From the NCBI GenBank assembly GCA_016713325.1, contig JADJPJ010000011.1, forward strand, positions 124,001 through 188,000: 64,000 nucleotides of DNA, in the 5' to 3' direction. The notes beneath the pieces were generated by a model. That model was not told the origin of the DNA. It was given only the letters and a program-made list of their open reading frames with translations, and made no database searches. Each line of letters begins with the position of its first letter. Within the stretch, counting starts at the first letter, position 1. This document shows, piece by piece, positions 7,838 through 16,060 of this stretch. Position numbers and translations under genes: made by a program. The stretch is from Candidatus Flexifilum affinis. Lineage in GTDB: Bacteria > Chloroflexota > Anaerolineae > Aggregatilineales > Phototrophicaceae.

Positions 7838-9079
7838 ATGGAACAAGCCTGCGTAAACCCCATCGAAACACTGGCCGCGTGTCTCCAGGCCGCCGGCGCT
7901 TCAATTGAAGTGGCCTCGTTCATTCAGATCCTGGTCGGCGTGATCCTGATCTCGGCCTTCCCGCTCGTGCTGGTCATCCTGCTCATTTGGTTGGAGCGCA
8001 AGATCGCCGCCCGCGTGCAGGATCGCATCGGCCCGAACCGCGTCGGCCCCTTCGGCCTGCTTCAGAACGTCGCCGACGCTGTGAAGCTGATCCTCAAGGA
8101 AGACATCACCCCGGCGGGGGCGGACCGGCTGATCTTCAACGCCGCGCCGATCATCGCGGTGCTGTCGGTCCTGATGATCTGGGTCGTCGTGCCGTTCACA
8201 CCGGTCCACATAGGCGCCGATCTCAGCATTGGCCTGCTGTACTTCGTGGCCGTCAGCTCGGTTGGCACGCTGGCCATCATGATGGCCGGCTGGGCCTCAA
8301 ACAACAAGTACGCGCTCCTCGGCGCCTTCCGCGTCGTCGCGCAGCTCGTCAGCTACGAAGTGCCCATGATCGTGGCGCTGCTCGTGCCGGTTCTGATCGC
8401 CGGCAGTCTGTCGATGCAGGATATTGTGCGTGCTCAGATCGGGATGTGGTTCATCGTCCCGGCTCTGGTGAGCGCCGTCATTTTCTACGTCTCGAACCTG
8501 GCTGAAACTGGCCGTGCGCCCTTCGATCTGATCGAAGCGGAATCCGAGCTGGTCGCCGGCTACAACATCGAGTACAGCGGCATGAAGTTCGGCCTGTTCA
8601 TGGCCAACGAGTTCATGCATGCCTTCACCGCCAATGTGCTCTTCGCGGTGATCTTCCTGGGCGGGTGGAGCGGTCCCGGTGCGGAGCAGTTCCCGCTGCT
8701 CGGATTCGTCTATCTCATGCTCAAGACGGGCGTCATCTACCTCTTCTCGCTCGTCCTGCGCGCGACCGTGCCGCGCGTGCGCATCGATCAGATGATGTCG
8801 TTCAACTGGAAGTTCCTGGTTCCGGTGGCGATCGTCAATCTGCTGATTGTCGCGCTCCTGTTGCAGGTGACGCGCGCACTGGGCATTGCGCCGGCGCCTG
8901 GCGAGACGGACTTCCTGGCGAACCTGCCGCAGGCTCTGGTCCTGTTGGTCGGCAATCTGGTGCTGATCGCCGGCACGTTGCAGGCTCTGCGCAACAGTGG
9001 ACGGCGCGAGCGTCTCGCCCAACAAGGACAAGGACGTTCCGAAGAGACAGCCATCATCCCGGTTGGCAGCGGGGACTAG
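7838..9079 (+). CDS. nuoH: NADH-quinone oxidoreductase subunit H
   Basis: A 413-residue polytopic membrane protein (about eight helices) that helps form the quinone-binding chamber and the first part of the proton path of complex I. Diagnostic motifs are present: ERKIAARVQDRIGPNRVGP near residue 50 and GRAPFDLIEAESELVAGYN near residue 226. AGGAAG precedes the ATG. The C-terminal 30 residues are charged and cytosolic. It starts 25 bases after nuoA. In many genomes nuoI, encoding the [4Fe-4S] connector, follows nuoH; here nuoJ follows directly, so nuoI must be encoded elsewhere if the complex is complete. Confidence 0.97.
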   Translation: MEQACVNPIETLAACLQAAGASIEVASFIQILVGVILISAFPLVLVILLIWLERKIAARVQDRIGPNRVGPFGLLQNVADAVKLILKEDITPAGADRLIFNAAPIIAVLSVLMIWVVVPFTPVHIGADLSIGLLYFVAVSSVGTLAIMMAGWASNNKYALLGAFRVVAQLVSYEVPMIVALLVPVLIAGSLSMQDIVRAQIGMWFIVPALVSAVIFYVSNLAETGRAPFDLIEAESELVAGYNIEYSGMKFGLFMANEFMHAFTANVLFAVIFLGGWSGPGAEQFPLLGFVYLMLKTGVIYLFSLVLRATVPRVRIDQMMSFNWKFLVPVAIVNLLIVALLLQVTRALGIAPAPGETDFLANLPQALVLLVGNLVLIAGTLQALRNSGRRERLAQQGQGRSEETAIIPVGSGD

Positions 9080-9146
9080 GTCTATATGGCCGTAGGGGCG
9101 CCGACGGGAACGCGGCGTTCCTGCAAACACCATAAGGAATGAAGCT

Positions 9147-9674
9147 ATGCTTGAACTCAACGCGACCACTCTGGCTTTCTTTGTCCTCGCGATTCTCTCC
9201 GTGGGCGGAGCGCTTGGCGTGGTCACCAGCCGCAACCTGATTCATGGCGCGGTCTACCTAATCATCAGTCTGTTCGGTGGGGCAGGGTTCTTCGTTCTGC
9301 TCAGCGCGCCCTTTCTCGCAGCGGTGCAGGTGCTCGTCTACATCGGCGCCATCGCCATCCTGATCATCTTCGCCGTGATGCTCACTCGCAGCATGACGAA
9401 CATGGCGGAGGTGGTCAATCGTCAGTGGTGGCTGAGCGCCCTTGTCGGCGCTCTGCTTTTGCTTATGCTGGCGGTGGGAGTAATTTTCCCCGTGTGGGGT
9501 GATGGCGGAATGCTGCCCAACCAGCCGGTGAGCGACAACGTCGCCACGACGGATGAGCTGGGTGTGGCCTTTGTCAGCGGTGAGGGCTACGTACTTCCCT
9601 TCGAGGTCGCCTCACTGCTCCTGACCGGCGCAATGATTGGCGCGATCGTCCTTGCGCGCGATACGGAGGCCTGA
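9147..9674 (+). CDS. nuoJ: NADH-quinone oxidoreductase subunit J
   Basis: A 175-residue membrane subunit with five predicted helices. The conserved third helix (VYIGAIAILIIFAVMLT) carries the family motif associated with conformational coupling in complex I. The ATG follows AAGGAATGAAGC. Length is normal for NuoJ. It is separated from nuoH by 67 bases with no terminator, and the next gene starts four bases after its stop, so translation is probably coupled to nuoK. Confidence 0.95.
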   Translation: MLELNATTLAFFVLAILSVGGALGVVTSRNLIHGAVYLIISLFGGAGFFVLLSAPFLAAVQVLVYIGAIAILIIFAVMLTRSMTNMAEVVNRQWWLSALVGALLLLMLAVGVIFPVWGDGGMLPNQPVSDNVATTDELGVAFVSGEGYVLPFEVASLLLTGAMIGAIVLARDTEA

Positions 9675-9677
9675 TCG

Positions 9678-9986
9678 ATGGTTCCGTTGTGGATGTACCT
9701 GATAGTCGCTGCCGCGGTGTTCTGCATTGGCGTATACGGAGTGCTGTCGCGCCGCAACGCCGTCGCCATCCTCATGAGCGTCGAGCTGATGCTCTCCTCG
9801 GTCAACATCAACCTGATCGCGTTCTGGCGGTATGGTGCGCCGGACAAAATTGCGGGGCAGGTTTTCGCAGCGTTCGTGTTCGTCATCGCTGCCGCCGAAG
9901 CCGCTGTGGGTCTGGCGATCATCATCGCCGTCTACCGCAGCCGCCGTTCGGTGGTCGTCGAAGACGTGAACTTGCTCAGGGGCTAA
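9678..9986 (+). CDS. nuoK: NADH-quinone oxidoreductase subunit K
   Basis: A 102-residue, three-helix subunit, homologous to MrpC antiporter subunits. The conserved glutamate in the second helix is visible in SVELMLSSVNINLIAFW, and a second acidic residue lies in AAAEAAVGLAI; these form part of the proton pathway (E-channel). Its ribosome binding site (GGAGG) lies inside the end of nuoJ. NuoL starts seven bases after its stop. Confidence 0.96.
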   Translation: MVPLWMYLIVAAAVFCIGVYGVLSRRNAVAILMSVELMLSSVNINLIAFWRYGAPDKIAGQVFAAFVFVIAAAEAAVGLAIIIAVYRSRRSVVVEDVNLLRG

Positions 9987-9993
9987 GGGCTTC

Positions 9994-12636
9994 ATGGATA
10001 CTAGTGCACTCCTGAACGATCCGAATTTCCTTCCCTGGCTGATCCCGGTCGGGCCGCTGCTGGCCTTCCTGATCATCTCGCTGCTGACCAACCGCGCGCG
10101 GTTGATCCCTGCGACCAGTGAAGAGTACGGCGGACACCATCCGGACTACGAAGGCATGCTGGTCCCGGTGGTCACGTCGCGCAGCCGCGTGGCGAGCATC
10201 ACCATCGGCTTCAGCGGCGTTATCGCGGCCCTGCTGATCAGCTTTCGCGTGATCTTCGAAGCCTGGAGCCTGCCGGAATTCGGCCGGAACGTCTTCGAGA
10301 GCGCCGTCAACTGGATGGACACCGGCGCGCTGACCTTCAACATGGGCGTGCTGGTCGACCCGTTGACGTCGGTCATGCTGTTCATGGTTCCCATCGCCGT
10401 CCTGATGATCTTCATCTACAGCGTCGGCTATATGGCGCACGACCCGCGCCAGTCGCGCTTCTTCGCGCTGATCAGCCTGTTCGCCGGGGCGATGCTCATC
10501 CTCGTCGTGGCCGACAACCTCCTGCTGCTGTTCGTCGGTTGGGAGATCATGGGCGTCTGCTCGTATATGCTGATTGGCTTCTGGTTCGAGAAGAAAAGCG
10601 CCTACAACGCGGCGATCAAGGCTTTCACGACCACCCGCGTCGCCGACGTCATCATGCTGCTCGGCATCGCCTACCTCTACTTCAGCACGGGTACGCTCAA
10701 CTTCCGCGACATCATGTACCACCCGGCGCCCGGCTACGAGTCGACGGCGTTGGTCGTAGAATCGCACGCTGAAGGCGAGGCGGTCGCGGCTGAGGGTGAG
10801 CATGCTGCTGAACCCGCCGCCGCGGACGACCATGGGACGGAAGCTGCCGCTGCCGAAGGCGAAGGCGAACATGAGGCGGCGCACATCGTCACGATGGCGA
10901 CCCTGCTTTCCGAAACCCCGGCGCTGCTTTTTGGCGGCATCAGCGCGGCCGGCCTGATCGGCATCTTCCTGATCATCGGCACCATCGGCAAGTCGGCCCA
11001 GTTCCCGCTTCACGTCTGGCTGCCGGACGCGATGGAAGGCCCGACGCCCGTCAGCGCCATGATCCACGCCGCCGCGATGGTCTCCGCTGGCGTGTACGCG
11101 GTCATTCGCATGTACCCGCTGTTTGAAGCGGGCGGCCACCCGCACGACGGTTCGTTCACCTCGCCACTGCTCCTCATGGCGGTCGTCGGCGCAGTCACGG
11201 CTCTGTTTGCTGCCACTATCGCCGTCGCGCAGAACGACGTCAAGAAGGTTCTGGCCTACTCGACCATTTCACAGCTAGGCTTCATGGTCGCCGCGCTCGG
11301 CATTGGCGGCTTCCTGGCGGCAGCCTTCCACCTGATCACCCACGCTTTCTTCAAGGCGCTGCTCTTCATGGCTTCCGGCTCGGTCATCCACGGCATGGAG
11401 CACGGTGAGCATCACGTTCACGCGCATGGTCACGGGCATGGACATGACGATGGTCACGGCCATGCTGCACTGCCGGCGGGCGCGGGCGGTGGACCCCTCA
11501 GCGCACACCTGGAACGGGCGATGGCGCTCGACCACGGCCATGACGCGGCCCACGGCGGCGGCCATGGTCTGACCCACAACGACGAGCATGCGATTGCGCG
11601 CTTCGACGCCGAGGGCGGCGCGATGCACGCGGTTGAAGAGCATAAGTTCGACCCGCAGGATATGATGAACATGGGCGGTCTGCGCAAGACCATGCCGGTC
11701 ACGTTCATCACCTTCCTGATCGGCGGCATGTCGCTGGCCGGTCTGCCGCTGATTACCGCCGGCTTCTGGTCGAAGGATGAAATCATCGCCGAAGCGTGGC
11801 TGGGCGTGACCAAGGGTTTTGGACCGCACACGCTCGTGCTGATCTGCTTGACCCTGGCGGCCTTCCTGACGGCCTTCTATACCATGCGCCAGCTTGGCCT
11901 GACCTTCTGGGGCGATAGCCGCACCGAAGAAGCCAAACACGCCAACCTGGGGCGGGGCATCGTCAGCCTGACGATGACGCTGCCGCTGATCATCCTGTCC
12001 TTCTTCGCCGTCACCGCAGGTTTTGTCGGCGTGCTGCACGACTTCCCACTCTTTGGCGGCATCTTCACGCCGGGCCACGTGCCGGCGTTCGCAGCCCTGT
12101 TGGAGGGGACACTTAACACGCCGCCGCCGCACCTGGTCTTCAACATTGTACCGGTGCTGATCTCCTTCGCGGTCGCACTGGGTGGCATCTCCGTTGGCTG
12201 GCTGATGTACTGGCGCAAGCCGCTGCAGGTGGGCCAGCCAGACCCGTTGATCGCCATTCTGGGCGCGCCGCTGCACACCACGCTCAAAAACAAGTACTAC
12301 TTCGACGAGTTGTTCGTAACTGTCTTCGTCAAGCCCTCGCAGTGGTTCTCGAAGAATGTCGCCTACGAGTTCCTCGACAAGGGCGTGATCGACGGCTTCC
12401 TGCACCTGATCGCGAAGGTCTTCACCTGGATTGGCGACTTCATCAAGGTCATGAATCTGTGGTTGATCGACGGCGTGGGCGATGGCGTTCCGGAGCTGGT
12501 CGGACGTCTGGGCAAGTGGTTCCGGGGAGCACAGACCGGACGAATCCAGCAGTATATGCTGCTGGTGTTGGTGGCGGCGCTCCTCATCGGCGTGATTTTC
12601 GCGCTGTCATCGGGCGTCCTTCAGGCTGCGCCGTAG
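9994..12636 (+). CDS. nuoL: NADH-quinone oxidoreductase subunit L, enlarged
   Basis: An 880-residue antiporter-like proton-pumping subunit; typical NuoL is about 610-680. Core motifs are intact: GWEIMGVCSYMLIGFW, then FPLHVWLPDAMEGPTPVSAM, and the helix FHLITHAFFKALLFM with the pump lysine. The extra length is mainly two low-complexity inserts: an Ala/Glu/His segment at about 250-290 and a very His/Gly-rich segment at about 468-555, in the loop between GSVIHGM and MGGLRKTMP. The C-terminal lateral helix carries two copies of an IDG element 26 residues apart (VIDG near 798, LIDG near 823), which suggests lengthening of that helix. Two nuoM genes follow. Confidence 0.96.
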   Translation: MDTSALLNDPNFLPWLIPVGPLLAFLIISLLTNRARLIPATSEEYGGHHPDYEGMLVPVVTSRSRVASITIGFSGVIAALLISFRVIFEAWSLPEFGRNVFESAVNWMDTGALTFNMGVLVDPLTSVMLFMVPIAVLMIFIYSVGYMAHDPRQSRFFALISLFAGAMLILVVADNLLLLFVGWEIMGVCSYMLIGFWFEKKSAYNAAIKAFTTTRVADVIMLLGIAYLYFSTGTLNFRDIMYHPAPGYESTALVVESHAEGEAVAAEGEHAAEPAAADDHGTEAAAAEGEGEHEAAHIVTMATLLSETPALLFGGISAAGLIGIFLIIGTIGKSAQFPLHVWLPDAMEGPTPVSAMIHAAAMVSAGVYAVIRMYPLFEAGGHPHDGSFTSPLLLMAVVGAVTALFAATIAVAQNDVKKVLAYSTISQLGFMVAALGIGGFLAAAFHLITHAFFKALLFMASGSVIHGMEHGEHHVHAHGHGHGHDDGHGHAALPAGAGGGPLSAHLERAMALDHGHDAAHGGGHGLTHNDEHAIARFDAEGGAMHAVEEHKFDPQDMMNMGGLRKTMPVTFITFLIGGMSLAGLPLITAGFWSKDEIIAEAWLGVTKGFGPHTLVLICLTLAAFLTAFYTMRQLGLTFWGDSRTEEAKHANLGRGIVSLTMTLPLIILSFFAVTAGFVGVLHDFPLFGGIFTPGHVPAFAALLEGTLNTPPPHLVFNIVPVLISFAVALGGISVGWLMYWRKPLQVGQPDPLIAILGAPLHTTLKNKYYFDELFVTVFVKPSQWFSKNVAYEFLDKGVIDGFLHLIAKVFTWIGDFIKVMNLWLIDGVGDGVPELVGRLGKWFRGAQTGRIQQYMLLVLVAALLIGVIFALSSGVLQAAP

Positions 12637-12657
12637 CCTACTCGGAGCGAATGACGT

Positions 12658-14259
12658 ATGGATTTTAGCATCTTCGGTATCAATGTCCTGAGCTTTCTGG
12701 TCTTCGCCCCGGCTTTCGGCGCGTTGATCGTCCTGCTCCTGCCGCAGAATAAGGCACTGGCGCGCTGGCTGGCACTGGCCTTCGCGACCATCATCGGCGG
12801 GATCTCGGTTGCGGTCTTCTTCGCCTACAACACGACGGTGCCGGACTTCCAGTTCACGCTGCAAACCGAGTGGTTCCAACTGCTCGGCGCATCGTGGCAC
12901 CTGGGTATCGACGGCATCAGCGCGACGATGGTGCTTCTGACCGGCATCCTGACTCCGCTGGCCATCCTGATCAGCTTCGAGATCGAGGACCGCGTCAACA
13001 CGCACATGGCGCTGCTGCTCTTCTTCGAGACCGGCCTGTTCGGGGTGTTCGTGGCCCGCGACCTGATGATCTTCTTCCTGTTCTACGAACTCACGCTGGT
13101 GCCGATGTACTTCATCATCGACCAGTGGGGCGGCCCGAACCGGAAGTACGCCTCGAACAAGTTCTTCATCTATTCGATGGGCGGTTCGCTCGGCATGCTC
13201 CTGGCCACCCAGCTCATGGGCTGGACTGCGGGCACGTTCGACATTGGCGCGCTGACCACCCAGCCGGAACTGTGGGTCCAGCTCGCTCGACCGGATGGGC
13301 TGTTCCTCGGCGTCAGCGTCGAAGCGGTCAAGGCGGCGGCCTTCCTCGGCTTCTTTGTCGCCTTCTGCATCAAGGTGCCAGTCTGGCCGTTCCATACCTG
13401 GCTGCCCGACGCCCACAGTGAAGCGCCTACCGCCGGGTCGATGCTGCTGGCCGGTGTCATGCTCAAGCTGGGCGCCTACGGCTTCCTGCGGCTGGTCATC
13501 CCGCTGTTTCCAGATGTCTGGATCAGCGAATTCAACATCCTGGGCATTACCGGGACGGTCGCCGGGCTGTTCGCCTTCCTGGCCATGCTCGGCATCGTGC
13601 TCGGCGCTTTGGCGGCATTTGGCCAGACGGACATCAAGCGACTGGTCGCCTACAGTTCGGTCAATCACATGGGCTTCGTAGCCATGGGGCTGGCGGTGAC
13701 GGCGCTGGCTTACGCGCAAAACTACTTCAGCGGCACCAGCGAGTACGCCCAGGACGCCATCATCGCGACGAACGGCGCTGTACTGCAAATGTTCAATCAC
13801 GGCCTCTCCAGCGCGGGCATGTTCTTGCTCGCCGGGGCGATTTACCACAAGACGCACACGCGCGACATGCGCGAATATGGCGGTCTGTGGGTGCGCGCGC
13901 CGATCTACGGCGGCATCTTCATCTTCACCAGCATGGCGAGCCTCGGCTTGCCCGGTCTGAACGGCTTCGTCGGCGAGTTCCTGGTGGTGCGCGGCGCCTG
14001 GCCCGTTTACACGGTGCTGACCGTCATTGCCATGGTCGGCCTGCTGTTCACCGGTGGTTACATTTTGAAGGGCATTCGCAGTGTGCTCCATGGCCCCTTC
14101 AACATGCGCTGGCGTGATACGCACCTGGAGATCGATTTGCGGGAGTTTGTCGCGATTGCCCCTCTGGTGGTGCTCATGCTCATCACTGGCATCGTCCCGA
14201 ACTGGGTCTTATCGGTCATCAACGCCTCGGTCACGGGCATGTTGAGCAACGGCGGTTGA
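12658..14259 (+). CDS. nuoM: NADH-quinone oxidoreductase subunit M, first copy
   Basis: A 533-residue antiporter-like subunit with about 14 helices. The helix-5 glutamate (FFLFYELTLVPMYF), the discontinuous-helix motif PFHTWLPDAHSEAPTAGS and the lysine helix MLKLGAYGFLR are canonical. It looks like the orthodox NuoM of the pair. GGAGCG precedes the ATG, and the gene lies 21 bases after nuoL. Each antiporter-like subunit is thought to move about one proton per NADH, so the second NuoM-like gene just downstream matters for stoichiometry. Confidence 0.96.
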   Translation: MDFSIFGINVLSFLVFAPAFGALIVLLLPQNKALARWLALAFATIIGGISVAVFFAYNTTVPDFQFTLQTEWFQLLGASWHLGIDGISATMVLLTGILTPLAILISFEIEDRVNTHMALLLFFETGLFGVFVARDLMIFFLFYELTLVPMYFIIDQWGGPNRKYASNKFFIYSMGGSLGMLLATQLMGWTAGTFDIGALTTQPELWVQLARPDGLFLGVSVEAVKAAAFLGFFVAFCIKVPVWPFHTWLPDAHSEAPTAGSMLLAGVMLKLGAYGFLRLVIPLFPDVWISEFNILGITGTVAGLFAFLAMLGIVLGALAAFGQTDIKRLVAYSSVNHMGFVAMGLAVTALAYAQNYFSGTSEYAQDAIIATNGAVLQMFNHGLSSAGMFLLAGAIYHKTHTRDMREYGGLWVRAPIYGGIFIFTSMASLGLPGLNGFVGEFLVVRGAWPVYTVLTVIAMVGLLFTGGYILKGIRSVLHGPFNMRWRDTHLEIDLREFVAIAPLVVLMLITGIVPNWVLSVINASVTGMLSNGG

Positions 14260-14269
14260 GGTCGCATTT

Positions 14270-16054
14270 ATGGAAGCTATCGGTTTTCCGGTTATCAGTC
14301 TGATCATCTTCATCCCCATCGTTGCGGCGGTGATCATCCTGTTCATCCCGCGAGAGCAGGTCGATCTCATTCGAGGGATCGCTATCACGGCGGCGGCGGC
14401 GGTATTCTCGCTTAGCCTGTTCGTCTACCTGAACTACAACGCACGGGTGGACGATATCAGCGCCAATCAGGCAGCTCTGCTCACCGAAGCGGGGCGCGAT
14501 GCCGAGCTGCTTCAATTGAACCTGGCCGTCTCCGCACAGTCCACGTCTCTTCTGGCTGGTCAGACCATGATCGGCACGCAGATGTTTCATGACGGGCTGG
14601 CCTTCCAGGAGCGCGTCGATTGGTTGCCCGCGCTGGGCATCAGCTATCACGTCGGCATCGACGGCCTGAACGCCCCGATGGTGCTGCTCACCGGCATGGT
14701 GGCGGTGGCTGGCGTGCTGGTGTCGTGGCGGATCAGCGACCGGACGCGGGAATTCATGGCCTTTTTCCTGCTGCTGGTGGCCGGTGTCTACGGCGTATTC
14801 GTCGCCATCGACATGTTCCTGCTGTTCTTCTTCTATGAACTCGCCATCTTCCCGATGTACCTGCTGATCGCCACCTGGGGGTGGGTGCAGCTCCGCGAAT
14901 ATGCGGCGATGAAGCTCACGCTCTACATCCTGATCGGCTCGGTGGTCGCGCTGGTTGGCGTGATCGCCATGGTCCTGGTGGCGCAGAACTTCTTCCTGAA
15001 TGAAGGCTCGGCGATTTTCGCGACGGCCAAGGATGCCGGTATCCTGCCGGCCAGTGCCAGCGAGATCAGTTTCAGCATGACCCAGATCACGCTGGCGGCC
15101 GAAAATGGCGCCTACAATGTGGCCGGGTATGCCGGCGTGGAAGGGCTGACCTTCGCCAAGCTGTGGTTCCCCTTCATCTTCATCGGCTTCGGCGTGCTGG
15201 CTGGTATCTTCCCGTTCCACAACTGGAGCCCTGATGGTCACGTGGCCGCTCCGACAGCGGTGTCGATGATCCACGCGGGCGTGCTGATGAAGCTCGGCGC
15301 CTATGCCGCCTTGCGCTCCGGCGTGCAGCTTCTGCCTCAAGGTGCCGAGGTGCACCTTCCCTGGATTGTCTTCCTGACCCTGATCAATGTGGTCTATGGC
15401 GCGTTCATTGCCTTCAGACAACGCGACTTCAAGTACGTGATCGGCTTCTCGTCGGTCAGCCATATGGGTCTGGTCAGTATGGGCTTCGCGACGATGAACC
15501 TGACCGGCATGACCGGCGCCGGCCTTCAGATGTTCAGCCACGGCGCGATGACGGCGCTCTTCTTCGGCTGCGTCGGCATGGTCTACGACCGCGCCCACAC
15601 GCGCGACATTCCATCCCTCGGCGGATTCATCAAGATCATGCCGTGGGTCGGATTCGCCTTCATCGTCGGCGGTCTGACCAGCATGGGTATGCCTGGCCTG
15701 AGCGGCTTCATCGCCGAATTCCCGATCTTCCAGGGGATGTGGCGCGCCAGCGAGTCCGTTTCGCTCTCCATCGGCCCGCTCACCCTGACGAACTACTACT
15801 CGATCATGGTCATTATCGCGGCGCTGGGCATCGTCATCACGGCAGCCTATGTGCTCCGGGTCACCAGTCAGGTCTTCTTTGGCGATTTCGACCGTCAGAA
15901 ATACCCGGATGTTGACGACATCACGATCCGCGAGCGCTTCGTTCTGCTCTTCCTGGGCACGCCCCTGGTCTTGCTCGGAACGCTGCCATTCATCATGGCG
16001 CCTATGTTGGAAACCGGGCTGCGTCCCGTGCTTGCGCTGCTGGGAGGGGCATAA
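14270..16054 (+). CDS. nuoM: second, divergent NuoM-like subunit
   Basis: A 594-residue NuoM-like protein immediately after the first nuoM. The helix-5 glutamate (FFFYELAIFPMYLL) and the lysine helix VLMKLGAYAALR are kept, so it could pump protons. The discontinuous-helix motif differs (PFHNWSPDGHVAAPTAVS instead of HTWLPDAH). It has extra residues between the first helices (about 55-115) and a second insert around 240-290. GAGGTC precedes the ATG and the intergenic gap is ten bases. A second NuoM in the cluster is the hallmark of so-called 2M complex I; a duplicate serving an alternative complex is the other option. Confidence 0.93.
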   Translation: MEAIGFPVISLIIFIPIVAAVIILFIPREQVDLIRGIAITAAAAVFSLSLFVYLNYNARVDDISANQAALLTEAGRDAELLQLNLAVSAQSTSLLAGQTMIGTQMFHDGLAFQERVDWLPALGISYHVGIDGLNAPMVLLTGMVAVAGVLVSWRISDRTREFMAFFLLLVAGVYGVFVAIDMFLLFFFYELAIFPMYLLIATWGWVQLREYAAMKLTLYILIGSVVALVGVIAMVLVAQNFFLNEGSAIFATAKDAGILPASASEISFSMTQITLAAENGAYNVAGYAGVEGLTFAKLWFPFIFIGFGVLAGIFPFHNWSPDGHVAAPTAVSMIHAGVLMKLGAYAALRSGVQLLPQGAEVHLPWIVFLTLINVVYGAFIAFRQRDFKYVIGFSSVSHMGLVSMGFATMNLTGMTGAGLQMFSHGAMTALFFGCVGMVYDRAHTRDIPSLGGFIKIMPWVGFAFIVGGLTSMGMPGLSGFIAEFPIFQGMWRASESVSLSIGPLTLTNYYSIMVIIAALGIVITAAYVLRVTSQVFFGDFDRQKYPDVDDITIRERFVLLFLGTPLVLLGTLPFIMAPMLETGLRPVLALLGGA

Positions 16055-16060
16055 GCCACC

